The notes: a model not told the origin generated them from the sequence alone. DNA of 64,000 nucleotides from Neptuniibacter marinus (GCF_001597725.1 NZ_LUTR01000004.1:1-64000); one strand, 5' to 3'. Shown: positions 28,386-38,510, counted from the stretch's first letter. A program made the numbers and translations.

Positions 28386-28598
28386 ATGAAAAGTTATCTT
28401 TTTTCTACAGACAATGAACGCGGAGGAGTTATCCTCTGTGATATTGATACGCTGCCTGACGCAGTAGAGTACCTCAAACAGCGTTTTAAAGGGGTTGTTC
28501 GAGTTGAGCAGGGGCGCGACTATTGGTCGGAAAAAGAGGGCTTTGCTAGCTTGCCTGCATTAGAGGTAGACTCAAAAGACCCCACTTCGGCCCCCTAA
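28386..28598 (+). CDS. Small protein after the diguanylate cyclase, 70 residues
   Basis: I do not recognise this small soluble protein. It has a strong ribosome site (TGGAGGCACG before the ATG), begins MKSYLFSTDNERGG, has a central DAVEYLKQRFKG helix and a disordered acidic end. It is 47 bases after the cyclase, so it may be cotranscribed. Confidence 0.65.
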   Translation: MKSYLFSTDNERGGVILCDIDTLPDAVEYLKQRFKGVVRVEQGRDYWSEKEGFASLPALEVDSKDPTSAP

Positions 28599-28745
28599 TT
28601 ACCTACTTTAACGGCTATTAAGCGCCTTTTAATATTCAGGTTAACTTCGTTAGCGGTTCTGAGTTAAAAGTAAATAGTGTTAGGTTTTCAATTCTCTGTG
28701 ATTCAAGTCTATAAGGTTAATGCGCTGACTTTATAGAGATTTTTC

Positions 28746-28774
28746 CTGACAAAGAAATCTGAGTTGAGTAAAGT
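28746..28774 (+). promoter_or_regulatory. Candidate sigma-70 promoter for recCBD
   Basis: CTGACA at 28746-28751 and TAAAGT at 28769-28774 are separated by 17 bases, 42 bases before the recC start. The match is fair only. Confidence 0.4.
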
Positions 28775-28816
28775 ACAGCTATTACTCCTCATAACGATTA
28801 CTAAATCAGGAAACGG

Positions 28817-31800
28817 ATGTTTCAGGTTTATCATTCCAACTCATTACTTGTATTGAAAGATCTACTTGTTGAACTTATTCGACGAGACCCTCTTTCCGAC
28901 CCTTTTCGTGCAGAACAGATTTTAGTGCAAAGCCCTGGCATGGCGCAGTGGCTTAAATTGGAACTGGCTGCATCATCTGGTATTGCCGCATCTGTGGACT
29001 TTCCACTGCCTGCCTCTTTTTTATGGCACTGTTTTTCCGAAGTGTTAGAAGGGGTACCCGCCCGCTCTGCTTTTAATAAGGAAGCGATGAGTTGGAAGTT
29101 GATGTTACTGCTACCGGATCTATTGGAGACAGATGAATTTTCTGCTCTTAGGAGCTACCTAGCTGATGATGAGTCTAGGTTTAGGCTCTATCAGTTATGT
29201 AATAAAATTGCAGATATTTTTGACCAATATCTCGTCTATAGACCCGAGTGGGTTGCTGATTGGGAGCAAGGCGGTTCTTTGGCCGCAGAGCGTCACCCTT
29301 GGCAACCGATTCTTTGGCGTGCATTAACCCAGCAGACTAAAGCGTTAAGTCAACCTCATTGGCACCGAGCAAATATGTTCAGTGCGTTTGTTGAGTCGGT
29401 ACGAAACATTGGTGATATAGACAAACTCCCTAAGCGTTTATTTGTCTTTGGTATCTCTGCACTGCCCCAGAATTATGTTCAAGCTTTGCAAGTCTTAGGC
29501 GAACGTATTGATGTACACCTCATGGTGACCAATCCTTGTCGTTATTACTGGGGGGATATTGTTGATCAAAAACAGATCGCTAGAATGAATCGACGCTGGT
29601 TCAGTAAGCCTGAACTTGATTACAGTGACTATGCTGAAGGTAATCCATTACTTGCCTCTATGGGTAAGCTTGGACGTGATTATCTTTATCAATTACAAGA
29701 CTGCCTTGGTGAAAGTGTTGGTGATGAGATTGATGCTTTTGCGGATCTTGAAAGACATTGTTTACTTAGCAGTATTCAACAAGACATCCTAGATTTAGAC
29801 AATCCTGCTCAGTTTCCAGAAGACCCTTCCACAAGTGCCTATAAACACGCTATTACAAACGATGACCAATCATTGATTGTACATAGCTGCCATAGTGCTT
29901 TACGAGAGGTTGAAGTCTTGCATGATCAATTACTCGCTATGTTTGAGAATGATCCTAATCTTAAACCCCGCGATGTAATCATTATGATGCCTGATGTAGC
30001 TCAATATGCTCCTTATATTGATGCTGTTTTTTCTAGCGTACCTTTTGAACGCTATATCCCTTATTCCATATCTGATCGGAGTAGTCGCCAAGAAAACCCT
30101 TTATTACTAAGCTTTGAGAAGCTCGTAAAACTCGATAGTAGCCGCTTTACTGTATCGGATGTTCTTGAATTACTGGAAGTGCCTGCAATTATGCGACGTT
30201 TTGATCTGGATGAGCCGAGCTTTCAGCGATTAAGGTACTGGGTCGATCAGGTTAATATCCGTTGGGGGATGGATTCTGAACAGCGAAGCTTATGGCAATT
30301 GCCCTTGTTTGAACAAAATAGTTGGCGTTTTGGTTTGCGTCGAATGTTAGCAGGCTATGCGCTAGGGGAAGAGGTTAGTTATTGGCAAGATATTGCACCT
30401 TATATGGAGATTGAAGGTCTTGAAGCTGAACTTTTAGGCAAGCTAGCTGATTTTATAGATCTTCTCGACGAGGTAAAAGACAGCTTTAGTGGTGAACATG
30501 AGCTTACGGAGTGGGTTGATATTATTAATGGTTTATTAGATGCCATTTATAGTGCTGATGAAGCCGATGAAATACCTCTGAATGGAATTAGACAAACCTT
30601 GCAAGCATTACAAGAGCAGCTTAGCGATGCGAACTATGTTTTGCCCTTGTCTTCTACCGTGATGGCTGATTATTTGATAAATGGAATTAATCAACAGCGC
30701 TCGTCTCAGCGTTTTATGGTGGGGGCTGTTAACTTCTGTACGTTAATGCCTATGCGCTCTATTCCGTTCTCTGTGGTTTGTTTATTAGGGATGAATGACT
30801 CAGCCTATCCACGGAGTATCCCACCTGTCGGCTTTGATTTAATGACTGATTACCCTCGACGGGGAGATCGTTCACGTCGAGATGATGATCGGTATCTTTT
30901 TTTAGAGGCGCTCTTATCTGCGCAAGCCTGTTTATATATCAGTTTTGTGGGGCGCTCTATCAAAGATAATAATGAGAAAATTCCATCGGTATTAGTGAGT
31001 GAATTATTAGACTATGTGACACAAAGCTATGTTTTAGAGGGAGATCAAGCGCTTTCTACGAGTGAGTCAGGTGAGAAATTAAGAGCCCATTTGATTCAAC
31101 AGCATCCGATGGTACCCTTCAGCCCCGTGTACTTTTTGCCACAAAATTCGTCATCGTCGTTATTTAGTTATGCCCGTGAGTGGTTACCCGCGGCAAGTGC
31201 AGAGAGCGAAGCGCCTTCTGCTTTTTATGTCGATGCCTTAGTTGAAGAGCCTCAAGAGCAGATTGAACTTAATGCTATTATTAGTTTTTTAAAGAATCCC
31301 TGTCGCAGCTTTTTCAATCAACGTTTAAAAGTATTTTTTGCTAATCATGAAGTTAAAGCTCAAGATGAAGAGCCTTTTGCGCTGGATGGTTTACAAGCTT
31401 ATTTAATTAAACAACGCTATCTTGAAACGGCACTGTCGGATGGTGATCTTAACCAGTTAGATCAGACCATACTTGCAGAAGGCGCCTTGCCTGTTGCAAC
31501 CAATGGCCAATTAAAGCTTGCTCGGATTCGTCATGACTGTACTGAATTAGCGCACAAGTTATTGCCTCTATGTGAGGGTGAACCACAACGCTTAGAGGTC
31601 AAGATAGCCTTTCCTAATTTACTTTTACAGGGCTGGCTAGACCATTGTTATCCAGCCCACTTATTACGTTATCGGCCCGCTGAGATCAATGCTCGTGATC
31701 GTCTGGGTAGCTGGGTTGAGCATTTAGCGTTGTGTTTATCTTCAGATCAGTGTCGTAATACCGTATATCGAGGGTTGTCTGGTAAAGTTCACTACCGCGC

Positions 31801-32116
31801 TGTAGAAAAAGAACAAGCGTATATATATTTAAAAACCATCGTTGAGTTTTACCAACAAGGTATGAATGCACCCCAAGCATTTGATGCTAACAGCGCACGT
31901 GAGTACTTTAAGCAATATCAAAAAGACCCTGATATAGCTTTAGCATCTATAGAAACCCTGTTTTACGGGGGTAGTCACAAAGCAGGTTTGCAAGATGATC
32001 CCTATATACGTCGAGCTTATCCTGACTATGCGCAGTTTTTGGAGCATTTTGTGCCTTTAGCAGAGGCCATCTATGCCCCGATGCTCGACTACATGGAGGA
32101 GGGTAAAGATGAGTAA
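28817..32116 (+). CDS. recC: RecC, exodeoxyribonuclease V gamma subunit
   Basis: The 1099-residue protein matches RecC in length and motifs: an N-terminal FQVYHSNSLLVLKDLL, the SPGMAQWLKLELA segment, an inactivated helicase fold and the MRSIPFSVVCLLGMND region. In the RecBCD complex RecC holds RecB and RecD and recognises Chi in the single strand. It is the first gene of the overlapping cluster recC-recB-recD. Its last eight bases overlap recB. Chi specificity in this organism cannot be predicted from the sequence. Confidence 0.97.
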   Translation: MFQVYHSNSLLVLKDLLVELIRRDPLSDPFRAEQILVQSPGMAQWLKLELAASSGIAASVDFPLPASFLWHCFSEVLEGVPARSAFNKEAMSWKLMLLLPDLLETDEFSALRSYLADDESRFRLYQLCNKIADIFDQYLVYRPEWVADWEQGGSLAAERHPWQPILWRALTQQTKALSQPHWHRANMFSAFVESVRNIGDIDKLPKRLFVFGISALPQNYVQALQVLGERIDVHLMVTNPCRYYWGDIVDQKQIARMNRRWFSKPELDYSDYAEGNPLLASMGKLGRDYLYQLQDCLGESVGDEIDAFADLERHCLLSSIQQDILDLDNPAQFPEDPSTSAYKHAITNDDQSLIVHSCHSALREVEVLHDQLLAMFENDPNLKPRDVIIMMPDVAQYAPYIDAVFSSVPFERYIPYSISDRSSRQENPLLLSFEKLVKLDSSRFTVSDVLELLEVPAIMRRFDLDEPSFQRLRYWVDQVNIRWGMDSEQRSLWQLPLFEQNSWRFGLRRMLAGYALGEEVSYWQDIAPYMEIEGLEAELLGKLADFIDLLDEVKDSFSGEHELTEWVDIINGLLDAIYSADEADEIPLNGIRQTLQALQEQLSDANYVLPLSSTVMADYLINGINQQRSSQRFMVGAVNFCTLMPMRSIPFSVVCLLGMNDSAYPRSIPPVGFDLMTDYPRRGDRSRRDDDRYLFLEALLSAQACLYISFVGRSIKDNNEKIPSVLVSELLDYVTQSYVLEGDQALSTSESGEKLRAHLIQQHPMVPFSPVYFLPQNSSSSLFSYAREWLPAASAESEAPSAFYVDALVEEPQEQIELNAIISFLKNPCRSFFNQRLKVFFANHEVKAQDEEPFALDGLQAYLIKQRYLETALSDGDLNQLDQTILAEGALPVATNGQLKLARIRHDCTELAHKLLPLCEGEPQRLEVKIAFPNLLLQGWLDHCYPAHLLRYRPAEINARDRLGSWVEHLALCLSSDQCRNTVYRGLSGKVHYRAVEKEQAYIYLKTIVEFYQQGMNAPQAFDANSAREYFKQYQKDPDIALASIETLFYGGSHKAGLQDDPYIRRAYPDYAQFLEHFVPLAEAIYAPMLDYMEEGKDE

Positions 32117-35100
32117 TATTTTACCTTTAGATCCATTAACTTTCCCGCTTCAAGGGCAACAGCTTATTGAAGCAAGTGCAGGAACGGGAAAAACTTATAC
32201 TATTACGGCCTTGTACTTACGGCTCCTTTTAGGCTTAGGCAATATTAATGATAAGCCTTTAGGTCCAGATCAAATTCTGGTTGTAACTTTTACTGAAGCC
32301 GCCACCGAAGAGTTAAGAGACCGTATTCGTAGTCGAATTGTGGATGCGCGTTCCGCTTTTTTGCAGGCAAATAAAGATATATCCGATCCCTTTCTAATCG
32401 CATTAAAGCAGCAATCAGCTGATCATGCTCAAGCAATTAAATTGCTAGAGCAGGCGATTCGTCAGATGGATGAGGCTGCTATTTTTACGATCCATGGTTT
32501 TTGCCAGAGGATGCTAAAACGTCATGCTTTTGAAAGTGGTTCATTGTTTGATAACGAACTAACAAAAGATGATCAGAGCTTGATTCGTAGTGCGGTTGTC
32601 GATTTTTGGCGCAACACCATCTATCCACTTAATAATGATTTAACTGAGTTAGTCTTATCAGAGTGTTGGAAAGGACCTGATGAGTTAATGTCTCAGCTGC
32701 GAGGGCTGCTGAACCATACAGATTTAAAGGTTGAACCGGATCTGTCTGGGGCCTCTTTACAGGAGGCCTATGATGAACGTTTAGAGGCGTTGAATCATTT
32801 CAAACAGTCTTGGTTAGCAAATGATAATGACCTTATCGCTTTAATTCAGGCCTCAGGTGTCAATAAGCGGAGTTATACCAAAGCGAGTGTGCCTAAATGG
32901 CTCGCGCAAATCGATCAGTATGCAGCATCTGAACAGTTAGAACCTAATTCAAGCTTGTTGAAGGTGATGCAGAGGTTCACCCAAACAGTGCTTAATGAAA
33001 AAACAGATAAAGGTGAGGCGCCACAGCACCCATTATTTGTGGAATTAGATGCTTTACTCTCTCAGCCCTTGCCTATCAGAGAGATATTATTAGGGCGAGC
33101 ACTGCAAGAGGTCAGTGAGCGTTTACAGCAAGCTAAGAAACAGTATCAGTTACAAACATTTAATGATCTGCTGACGGATTTAAGTGATGCGCTTCGATCT
33201 GAAAAAGGCAGTGCGCTATCTATTGCAATTAATCAGCAGTTTCCTGTTGCGATGATTGATGAGTTTCAAGATACCGATCCACTTCAGTACGGTATTTTTT
33301 CATCTTTATATGCCGATCAATCTAATACAGCATTGGTGATGATCGGTGATCCTAAACAGGCTATTTATGCTTTTCGTGGTGCGGATATTTTTACCTATAT
33401 ACAAGCACGGCGTTCAGTGAAAGAAACTTATACCTTAGATACTAATTGGCGTTCGACTCAAGCAATGGTTGATGGGGTTAACAAGTTATTTGAGTTTGCG
33501 GATTCTGCATTTATTTATGATGAAGATATTCCATTTTATCCAGTAAAAGCGGCGGATAAAGGGGCTAAAAAGCTTAAGCTACAAGAGCATAAACCGGCAG
33601 CTCTTACGTTTTGGTGTCATCCAGAGGAAACTCCCTTAAAGAAAGGGCAGTATCTAACTACATTTGCCCAAAGTACCGCTGCTGAGATTGACCGCTTACT
33701 TAATTCTGACGTGACTATTGATGGGCGACAGATTGAAGGGTCAGATATTGCTGTATTAGTACGTGATCGTTTTGAAGCAGAAGAGGTGCGTCGTGCACTG
33801 GCGGTGTATGAGCACCCCTCTGTTTATTTAAGTAACCAAGATTCTATTTTTACTTCTATCGAAGCGTTAGAGCTGTCGTTAATTTTAGCTGCAGTTGAAA
33901 CACCGCAAAAGGAACGTACTTTAAAAGCTGCGCTTGCGACCGAGTTATTGCAACTGGATATAGTGCAACTTGATGCTCTCAACCATGATGAAAACCTCTG
34001 GGAACAGGTTGTTACTGAATTTACTGGCTATCGTGATCTATGGTTAAAGCGGGGGGTATTACCTATGCTTACCCAGCTTTTGCATCAGCGGAATTTGGCG
34101 GCTAAAACATTACAACAAGCCTCAGGTGAAAGGCGATTAACCAATCTATTGCATCTAGCTGAGTTATTGCAGCAGGCTAGCAGTCAGTTAGAGGGTACGC
34201 TTGGATTACTGCGTTGGTTTAATGAGCAGATTAGCAATCCTTCTAGTGCCAATGATGATCAAATCTTACGCCTTGAAAGTGAACGAAACTTAGTTACCAT
34301 CGTGACGGTTCATAAGTCAAAAGGCTTAGAATATCCCATTGTATTTTTGCCTTTTGCTTGCAGTTTTAGAGAAGCTAAAACAGCCCTTTATCATGATGAA
34401 AATGGACAATCCATTTTGGATATGGGTAAAAACGCAGCGGCGCTTGAGCAAGCAGATAAGGAGCGTTTAGCTGAGGAGTTAAGGTTGCTCTATGTTGCCT
34501 TGACCCGTTCGGTTTATCGTTGTTATGTCGGTGTGAGCGATATACGTATTGGTAATAGCAAGAAGTCTCGTTTAAAAGACAGTGCGTTAGGTTATTTATT
34601 GCTCCAATCTGGCCGCTCACTGGAAGAGGCTTTATCTGAGTTAGCCTTATGCTCTCCCGCTATAGAGGTGGTTGTTCCACCGGATCATGGTGTTCAAAAA
34701 GATCTATTTACGGCGGATGATGTAGTAAATCCAAGGTTAGCAGCGCAGACATTTACAGGGAGTATTGATCGAGAGTGGCGAGTCAGCAGTTATTCTGCTC
34801 TTAGCCGTCATAGCACGGCTTATATACCCGATCTGCCTGGCTTGGATCTTGAGGTGGTGGATGAGGCTACTCAGCTTGTCGAGGTAGATATACCTGAAGG
34901 CCGTAATATTTTCACTTTCCCTAAAGGGGCAAATGCAGGAACCTTTTTACACAGTATTTTTGAAGAGATTAGTTTTCCCGCGTTTATCCACGCGCAGACT
35001 CAGTCTGGCGGTTTGTTAGACGAGGGATTTTCTCAACAGATAAGCGATCAATTGGTATTGGCCGGTTATGAAGTGGAATGGTTGCCGGTTATTGAGCAGC

Positions 35101-35669
35101 TAATTATCGATATATTGACGACTGATTTGACGAGTAACGGTTTGAAACTAGGCGGTGTTGCTGATTCTGATCGATTAGTTGAGATGGAGTTTATGCTCAG
35201 GGCTGATAGGGTGACAGTCTCTGATTTAGAGGTGCTTATTCGCAAGTACAATCCTCTTTCAGCCAAAGCTAAGCCTTTATCATTTGAGCCTTTAAGAGGC
35301 ATGCTTAAAGGCTTCATTGATCTGATCTTTCGTGATGGAGAGCGATATTACATAGTAGATTATAAATCGAATCATCTCGGTTATGAGAGCGGTTGTTATA
35401 ACCAAACCTCGTTAAACGAGGCTATGATCGAGCATAGATATGACCTGCAATATCTACTGTATACCTTGGCTGTACATCGCTTATTGAAACAGCGTATTCC
35501 TGATTATAATTATGAGCGCCATTTTGGAGGTGTTTATTACTTATTTCTGCGAGGAATCGGCCCTTTGGCGGATAACTCAGGGATTTTTAATTGTCGTCCT
35601 GAGCAGGCTTTAATTGAAGCACTGGATCAATTATTTTCAGGTGAAGGCTTGGGAGGTAATGCGTTATGA
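32109..35669 (+). CDS. recB: RecB, exodeoxyribonuclease V beta subunit
   Basis: From the chosen start the protein has 1186 residues. The UvrD-type helicase Walker A is SAGTGKT at 23-29. EFQDTDPLQ is motif II, and WRST is motif IV-like. The C-terminal RecB nuclease site has D1071 (GFIDLIF), D1084 and K1086 (VDYKSN), corresponding to the catalytic residues of E. coli RecB. It is the 3' to 5' motor and the only nuclease of the complex. I placed the start at the ATG 32109 because GGAGGAGG lies five bases upstream; an earlier in-frame ATG at 32073 gives a non-homologous leader. It overlaps recC by eight bases and recD by four. Confidence 0.97.
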   Translation: MSNILPLDPLTFPLQGQQLIEASAGTGKTYTITALYLRLLLGLGNINDKPLGPDQILVVTFTEAATEELRDRIRSRIVDARSAFLQANKDISDPFLIALKQQSADHAQAIKLLEQAIRQMDEAAIFTIHGFCQRMLKRHAFESGSLFDNELTKDDQSLIRSAVVDFWRNTIYPLNNDLTELVLSECWKGPDELMSQLRGLLNHTDLKVEPDLSGASLQEAYDERLEALNHFKQSWLANDNDLIALIQASGVNKRSYTKASVPKWLAQIDQYAASEQLEPNSSLLKVMQRFTQTVLNEKTDKGEAPQHPLFVELDALLSQPLPIREILLGRALQEVSERLQQAKKQYQLQTFNDLLTDLSDALRSEKGSALSIAINQQFPVAMIDEFQDTDPLQYGIFSSLYADQSNTALVMIGDPKQAIYAFRGADIFTYIQARRSVKETYTLDTNWRSTQAMVDGVNKLFEFADSAFIYDEDIPFYPVKAADKGAKKLKLQEHKPAALTFWCHPEETPLKKGQYLTTFAQSTAAEIDRLLNSDVTIDGRQIEGSDIAVLVRDRFEAEEVRRALAVYEHPSVYLSNQDSIFTSIEALELSLILAAVETPQKERTLKAALATELLQLDIVQLDALNHDENLWEQVVTEFTGYRDLWLKRGVLPMLTQLLHQRNLAAKTLQQASGERRLTNLLHLAELLQQASSQLEGTLGLLRWFNEQISNPSSANDDQILRLESERNLVTIVTVHKSKGLEYPIVFLPFACSFREAKTALYHDENGQSILDMGKNAAALEQADKERLAEELRLLYVALTRSVYRCYVGVSDIRIGNSKKSRLKDSALGYLLLQSGRSLEEALSELALCSPAIEVVVPPDHGVQKDLFTADDVVNPRLAAQTFTGSIDREWRVSSYSALSRHSTAYIPDLPGLDLEVVDEATQLVEVDIPEGRNIFTFPKGANAGTFLHSIFEEISFPAFIHAQTQSGGLLDEGFSQQISDQLVLAGYEVEWLPVIEQLIIDILTTDLTSNGLKLGGVADSDRLVEMEFMLRADRVTVSDLEVLIRKYNPLSAKAKPLSFEPLRGMLKGFIDLIFRDGERYYIVDYKSNHLGYESGCYNQTSLNEAMIEHRYDLQYLLYTLAVHRLLKQRIPDYNYERHFGGVYYLFLRGIGPLADNSGIFNCRPEQALIEALDQLFSGEGLGGNAL

Positions 35670-37513
35670 TGAACCCAGTCAATGACCAAAAAGATAACTA
35701 CCTTTTTCAACTTAAACGATGGGTTGGCTTAGGTTATATCCGCTCAGTTGATTATCAGTTAGCCCATTTTTTATCGGATAAAATCGTTTACTCTCCAGAG
35801 AATATCTTATTATCCGCTTTGGTTAGTTATGAGCTGGCGACAGGTAATGTTTGTTTACCTCTTTCTCGGCTTCAATCTCCCCAAGATTATTGGCCGGATG
35901 AAATCAGCGATCTGTTGATAAAGATAGATTGGTCACGTGTTGAACTAGATGAATTAGTACTAGGTTCCGGCGAATCTGTTACCCCGCTAGTTCTTGATAA
36001 AGAAAGGTTTTATCTTTATCGCTATTGGCAATACGAGTGTTCGGTTGCAGAGGCGTTGATACAGCGTGCAGTCTCGATTGAAACCGATGAGGTTCTGCTG
36101 CAAGCCGGGTTAAGAAGTTACTTTCCCACCGGAAATACGGAAGAGATTGACTGGCAGAAGGTGGCGGCTGCATTAGCCGTGCAAAAACGTTTCTCTGTTA
36201 TCAGTGGTGGCCCGGGTACAGGCAAGACAACGACTGTTATTAAATTGCTCGCGCTTTATATTGAGCAACAGAAAGCAAAAGGGGATAGTTTTACGATTCA
36301 ACTTGCCGCGCCTACAGGTAAAGCGGCTGCGCGTTTAGCTGAATCTATTTCTAGTGCTAAGCATAAATTGGATCTTGAGCCTCAATTAAAAGCTGAAATA
36401 CCATCAGAAGCGAGTACTCTGCACCGTTTGTTGGGGGTTATTCCTAATAGTATCTGTTTTCGGCATGATGCAGAAAACCCCTTACACCTCGACCTTTTAG
36501 TGTTAGATGAAGCCTCGATGGTTGATCTACCAATGATGTCTCGTTTACTTAGAGCCTTGCCTGCTTCCGCACGTTTAGTCTTGCTGGGAGATCGTGATCA
36601 GTTAGCATCGGTTGAAGCGGGTAGTGTTTTAGGTGATATCTGTAGTTGGCCGGATAAGCTTTATTATTCGGCACAGCAATCTTCTCAGCTGAATAAGCTT
36701 TGCCAGTTAGCACAACCTTTGCCTGTAGGGGCTAGTAGTACATTTTCGGATAGCCTCGCAATGTTACATAAAAGTTATCGTTTTGATGATCAAAGTGGTA
36801 TCGGTTATTTAGCAAGGGCCGTCAATGCGGGTTGTTGTACTGATGTAAAAGCCGTGATTAAAGCGGGTTATAGTGATCTTAATTATCACTACCTTTCGCA
36901 AGATAGCTATGAGGCTATGATCAACACTTGTGTCGATATTTATGCCGAACTCTTTAAAGGCCTTTTCTCTGGAGACAATCCACAACAGTTATTAGTTAAC
37001 ATGACGCACTTCCAGCTTTTATGCGCACGTCGTCAGGGTGCCTATGGAGTGGAAGGTCTTAATGATCGTATTTATACCGGACTGCGAGAGCGATGCTTGA
37101 TTAAGGAAGAGGGGGGATGGTATCCAGGTCGTCCTATTATGATCACTCGAAATGATACCTCTCTTTCTCTATTTAATGGTGATATAGGTGTCGCTGCTTT
37201 TGATGATACTGGTCGTCTAAAAGTTTGGTTTGACGAGAGTGGAGAGCTGAGATCAGTATTGCCCAGTCGTTTACCTGAGCATGACACTGTATTTGCAATG
37301 ACGATCCATAAAAGTCAGGGGTCTGAGTTTGAGCGAGTGATGATGGTATTACCACCAAATGACAGTCCCTTATTAAGTAGGGAGTTGTTGTACACCGGCG
37401 TTACCCGTGCCAAAAAGGTGTTGGATATTATTGCAACTGAATCTGTTTTATTACTAGCAACGGAAAGGCGAACGGAAAGAGCGGGAGGTTTAGCTCTGAG
37501 ATTGTGGAAATAA
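35666..37513 (+). CDS. recD: RecD, exodeoxyribonuclease V alpha subunit
   Basis: This 615-residue superfamily 1B helicase has the Walker A GGPGTGKT at 181-188, a Walker B LLVLDEASMVDLPMM, and the late motif AMTIHKSQGSEFERV followed by YTGVTRAK. The N-terminal domain contacts RecC. It is the fast 5' to 3' motor of RecBCD. The ATG overlaps the recB stop (ATGA). Length is close to E. coli RecD (608). A hairpin lies 30 bases after the stop. Confidence 0.97.
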   Translation: MMNPVNDQKDNYLFQLKRWVGLGYIRSVDYQLAHFLSDKIVYSPENILLSALVSYELATGNVCLPLSRLQSPQDYWPDEISDLLIKIDWSRVELDELVLGSGESVTPLVLDKERFYLYRYWQYECSVAEALIQRAVSIETDEVLLQAGLRSYFPTGNTEEIDWQKVAAALAVQKRFSVISGGPGTGKTTTVIKLLALYIEQQKAKGDSFTIQLAAPTGKAAARLAESISSAKHKLDLEPQLKAEIPSEASTLHRLLGVIPNSICFRHDAENPLHLDLLVLDEASMVDLPMMSRLLRALPASARLVLLGDRDQLASVEAGSVLGDICSWPDKLYYSAQQSSQLNKLCQLAQPLPVGASSTFSDSLAMLHKSYRFDDQSGIGYLARAVNAGCCTDVKAVIKAGYSDLNYHYLSQDSYEAMINTCVDIYAELFKGLFSGDNPQQLLVNMTHFQLLCARRQGAYGVEGLNDRIYTGLRERCLIKEEGGWYPGRPIMITRNDTSLSLFNGDIGVAAFDDTGRLKVWFDESGELRSVLPSRLPEHDTVFAMTIHKSQGSEFERVMMVLPPNDSPLLSRELLYTGVTRAKKVLDIIATESVLLLATERRTERAGGLALRLWK

Positions 37514-37543
37514 TCTACAGGGCATACAGGTGATAAATAAACG

Positions 37544-37566
37544 GCTCAGATTGATACAATCTGAGC
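37544..37566. terminator. 10-bp perfect hairpin after recD
   Basis: The arms gctcagattg and caatctgagc surround the loop ata. No T tract follows on either side, so termination strength is uncertain. It lies between recD and the convergent 49-residue gene. Confidence 0.6.
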
Positions 37567-37604
37567 TGCAATTTATGTAGATCTATTTAAGAAATACCAA
37601 ACGT

Positions 37605-37754
37605 TTAACGGCCGCGATGGTGTCGTCTTTGTTGCTCTAACTCATCCATACGACTTTCTATGCGAATCGGTTTTACTTTAGCTTTACTATTTTCCCAAAG
37701 CTGCAGAATAATAATTCCAGCAGCAATAGCCAGAAGAACGGTAAATGTCATCAT
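37605..37754 (-). CDS. Small single-span membrane protein, 49 residues
   Basis: The frame opens with a double ATG after a strong AGGAGTAGGTT ribosome site. The protein has one N-terminal hydrophobic helix (TFTVLLAIAAGIIILQLW, about 3-20) followed by a highly basic cytoplasmic tail ending QQRRHHRGR. The layout, a membrane anchor then an amphipathic charged helix (RMDELEQQRR), is reminiscent of small phage-shock-type proteins, but I do not assign it to a family. It is downstream of the glutaredoxin gene on the same strand. Confidence 0.7.
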   Translation of the reverse strand: MMTFTVLLAIAAGIIILQLWENSKAKVKPIRIESRMDELEQQRRHHRGR

Positions 37755-37953
37755 AACCTACTCCTAAGCCGGTATTGGACCAGCTATAACGTAATTTCAG
37801 TATAACCTAAACGAGATCACTATTATCAAAAAGAAAGATCTAAAAAACTATGATTAAGTCTCAGCTTAAATGATAGATCTCTTTTTGTAGCATCGTAAAA
37901 GCTTTTAAAACAGCTTACGGCTTCTATTACTATATTGGGGTAATATTTTATTT

Positions 37954-38196
37954 TTAAACGCCAGCTTGAGTCAGAAACGCTTCCAGCTCAGTAAAACCAC
38001 CAATATGCTCTTGGCCGCAAAATACCTGAGGAACAGTTTCAACAGGTTTGCCTACTGTTTTTTCTAAGTCTTCTTTGCTGATATTTTCTTTATGAATATC
38101 AATGTAACGATAGTCCAGACCTTTTATTTCACATAGCTCTTTTGCTCTTACGCAGAAACCACAACCTTCACGACCAAAAATAGTAATACGTTTCAT
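37954..38196 (-). CDS. grxA: Glutaredoxin, GrxA-like
   Basis: The 80-residue protein has the dithiol active site C12-G-F-C15 after the strand KRITIFGREG, the cis-proline segment ETVPQVF and the GGFTEL glutathione-binding motif. The phrase KEDLEKTVGKPVETVPQ is close to E. coli GrxA, although GrxA has CPYC. It reduces disulfides with glutathione in the cytoplasm, for example in ribonucleotide reductase. A GAAGGAAG ribosome site precedes the ATG. Confidence 0.92.
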   Translation of the reverse strand: MKRITIFGREGCGFCVRAKELCEIKGLDYRYIDIHKENISKEDLEKTVGKPVETVPQVFCGQEHIGGFTELEAFLTQAGV

Positions 38197-38369
38197 TGCT
38201 GGATCTTCCTTCTAATATTTAAGTTGAATGTATTGAAACAGCTTCTTATAGGGATGACTAATTAGATCTATTAATCTTCTCGATTGTTTTTCTAAATCAA
38301 ATAATTTGGTCATTAATTTTGGGGCAAAAGCAGAACCATATTGGTGCGCTAATCTCTAACTTTTGCTGG

Positions 38370-38383
38370 ACACTTATAAGTGT
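38370..38383. repeat. 14-bp perfect palindrome
   Basis: ACACTTATAAGTGT lies in the long gap between grxA and the SH3-domain gene. It is operator-like but no adjacent promoter is clear. Confidence 0.5.
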
Positions 38384-38458
38384 GAGTAACCTTGTGCAGT
38401 GCAATAAGGGGGTCAATCAGGGATGGTTATTGGGCTTAACCACTTTGTCCCCAGTGTC

Positions 38459-38467
38459 TGTGGATAA
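38459..38467 (-). promoter_or_regulatory. Consensus DnaA box
   Basis: TGTGGATAA is the reverse complement of the consensus TTATCCACA. It is single, so not an origin by itself; it lies just upstream of the promoter-like pair at 38483. Confidence 0.45.
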
Positions 38468-38482
38468 CCCTGTAAACAACCC

Positions 38483-38510
38483 TTGGGAAAGCAACTTAAG
38501 CCCCTATAAA
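38483..38510 (+). promoter_or_regulatory. Candidate sigma-70 promoter in the 38.2-38.7 kb gap
   Basis: TTGGGA (38483-38488) and TATAAA (38505-38510) are 16 bases apart on the + strand. No protein gene begins downstream before 39554. Confidence 0.4.

Noticed and set aside
38459-38467. A replication origin based on the DnaA box
   Set aside because: Only one consensus box is seen, with no dnaA, gidA or rnpA neighbourhood and no 13-mer array.
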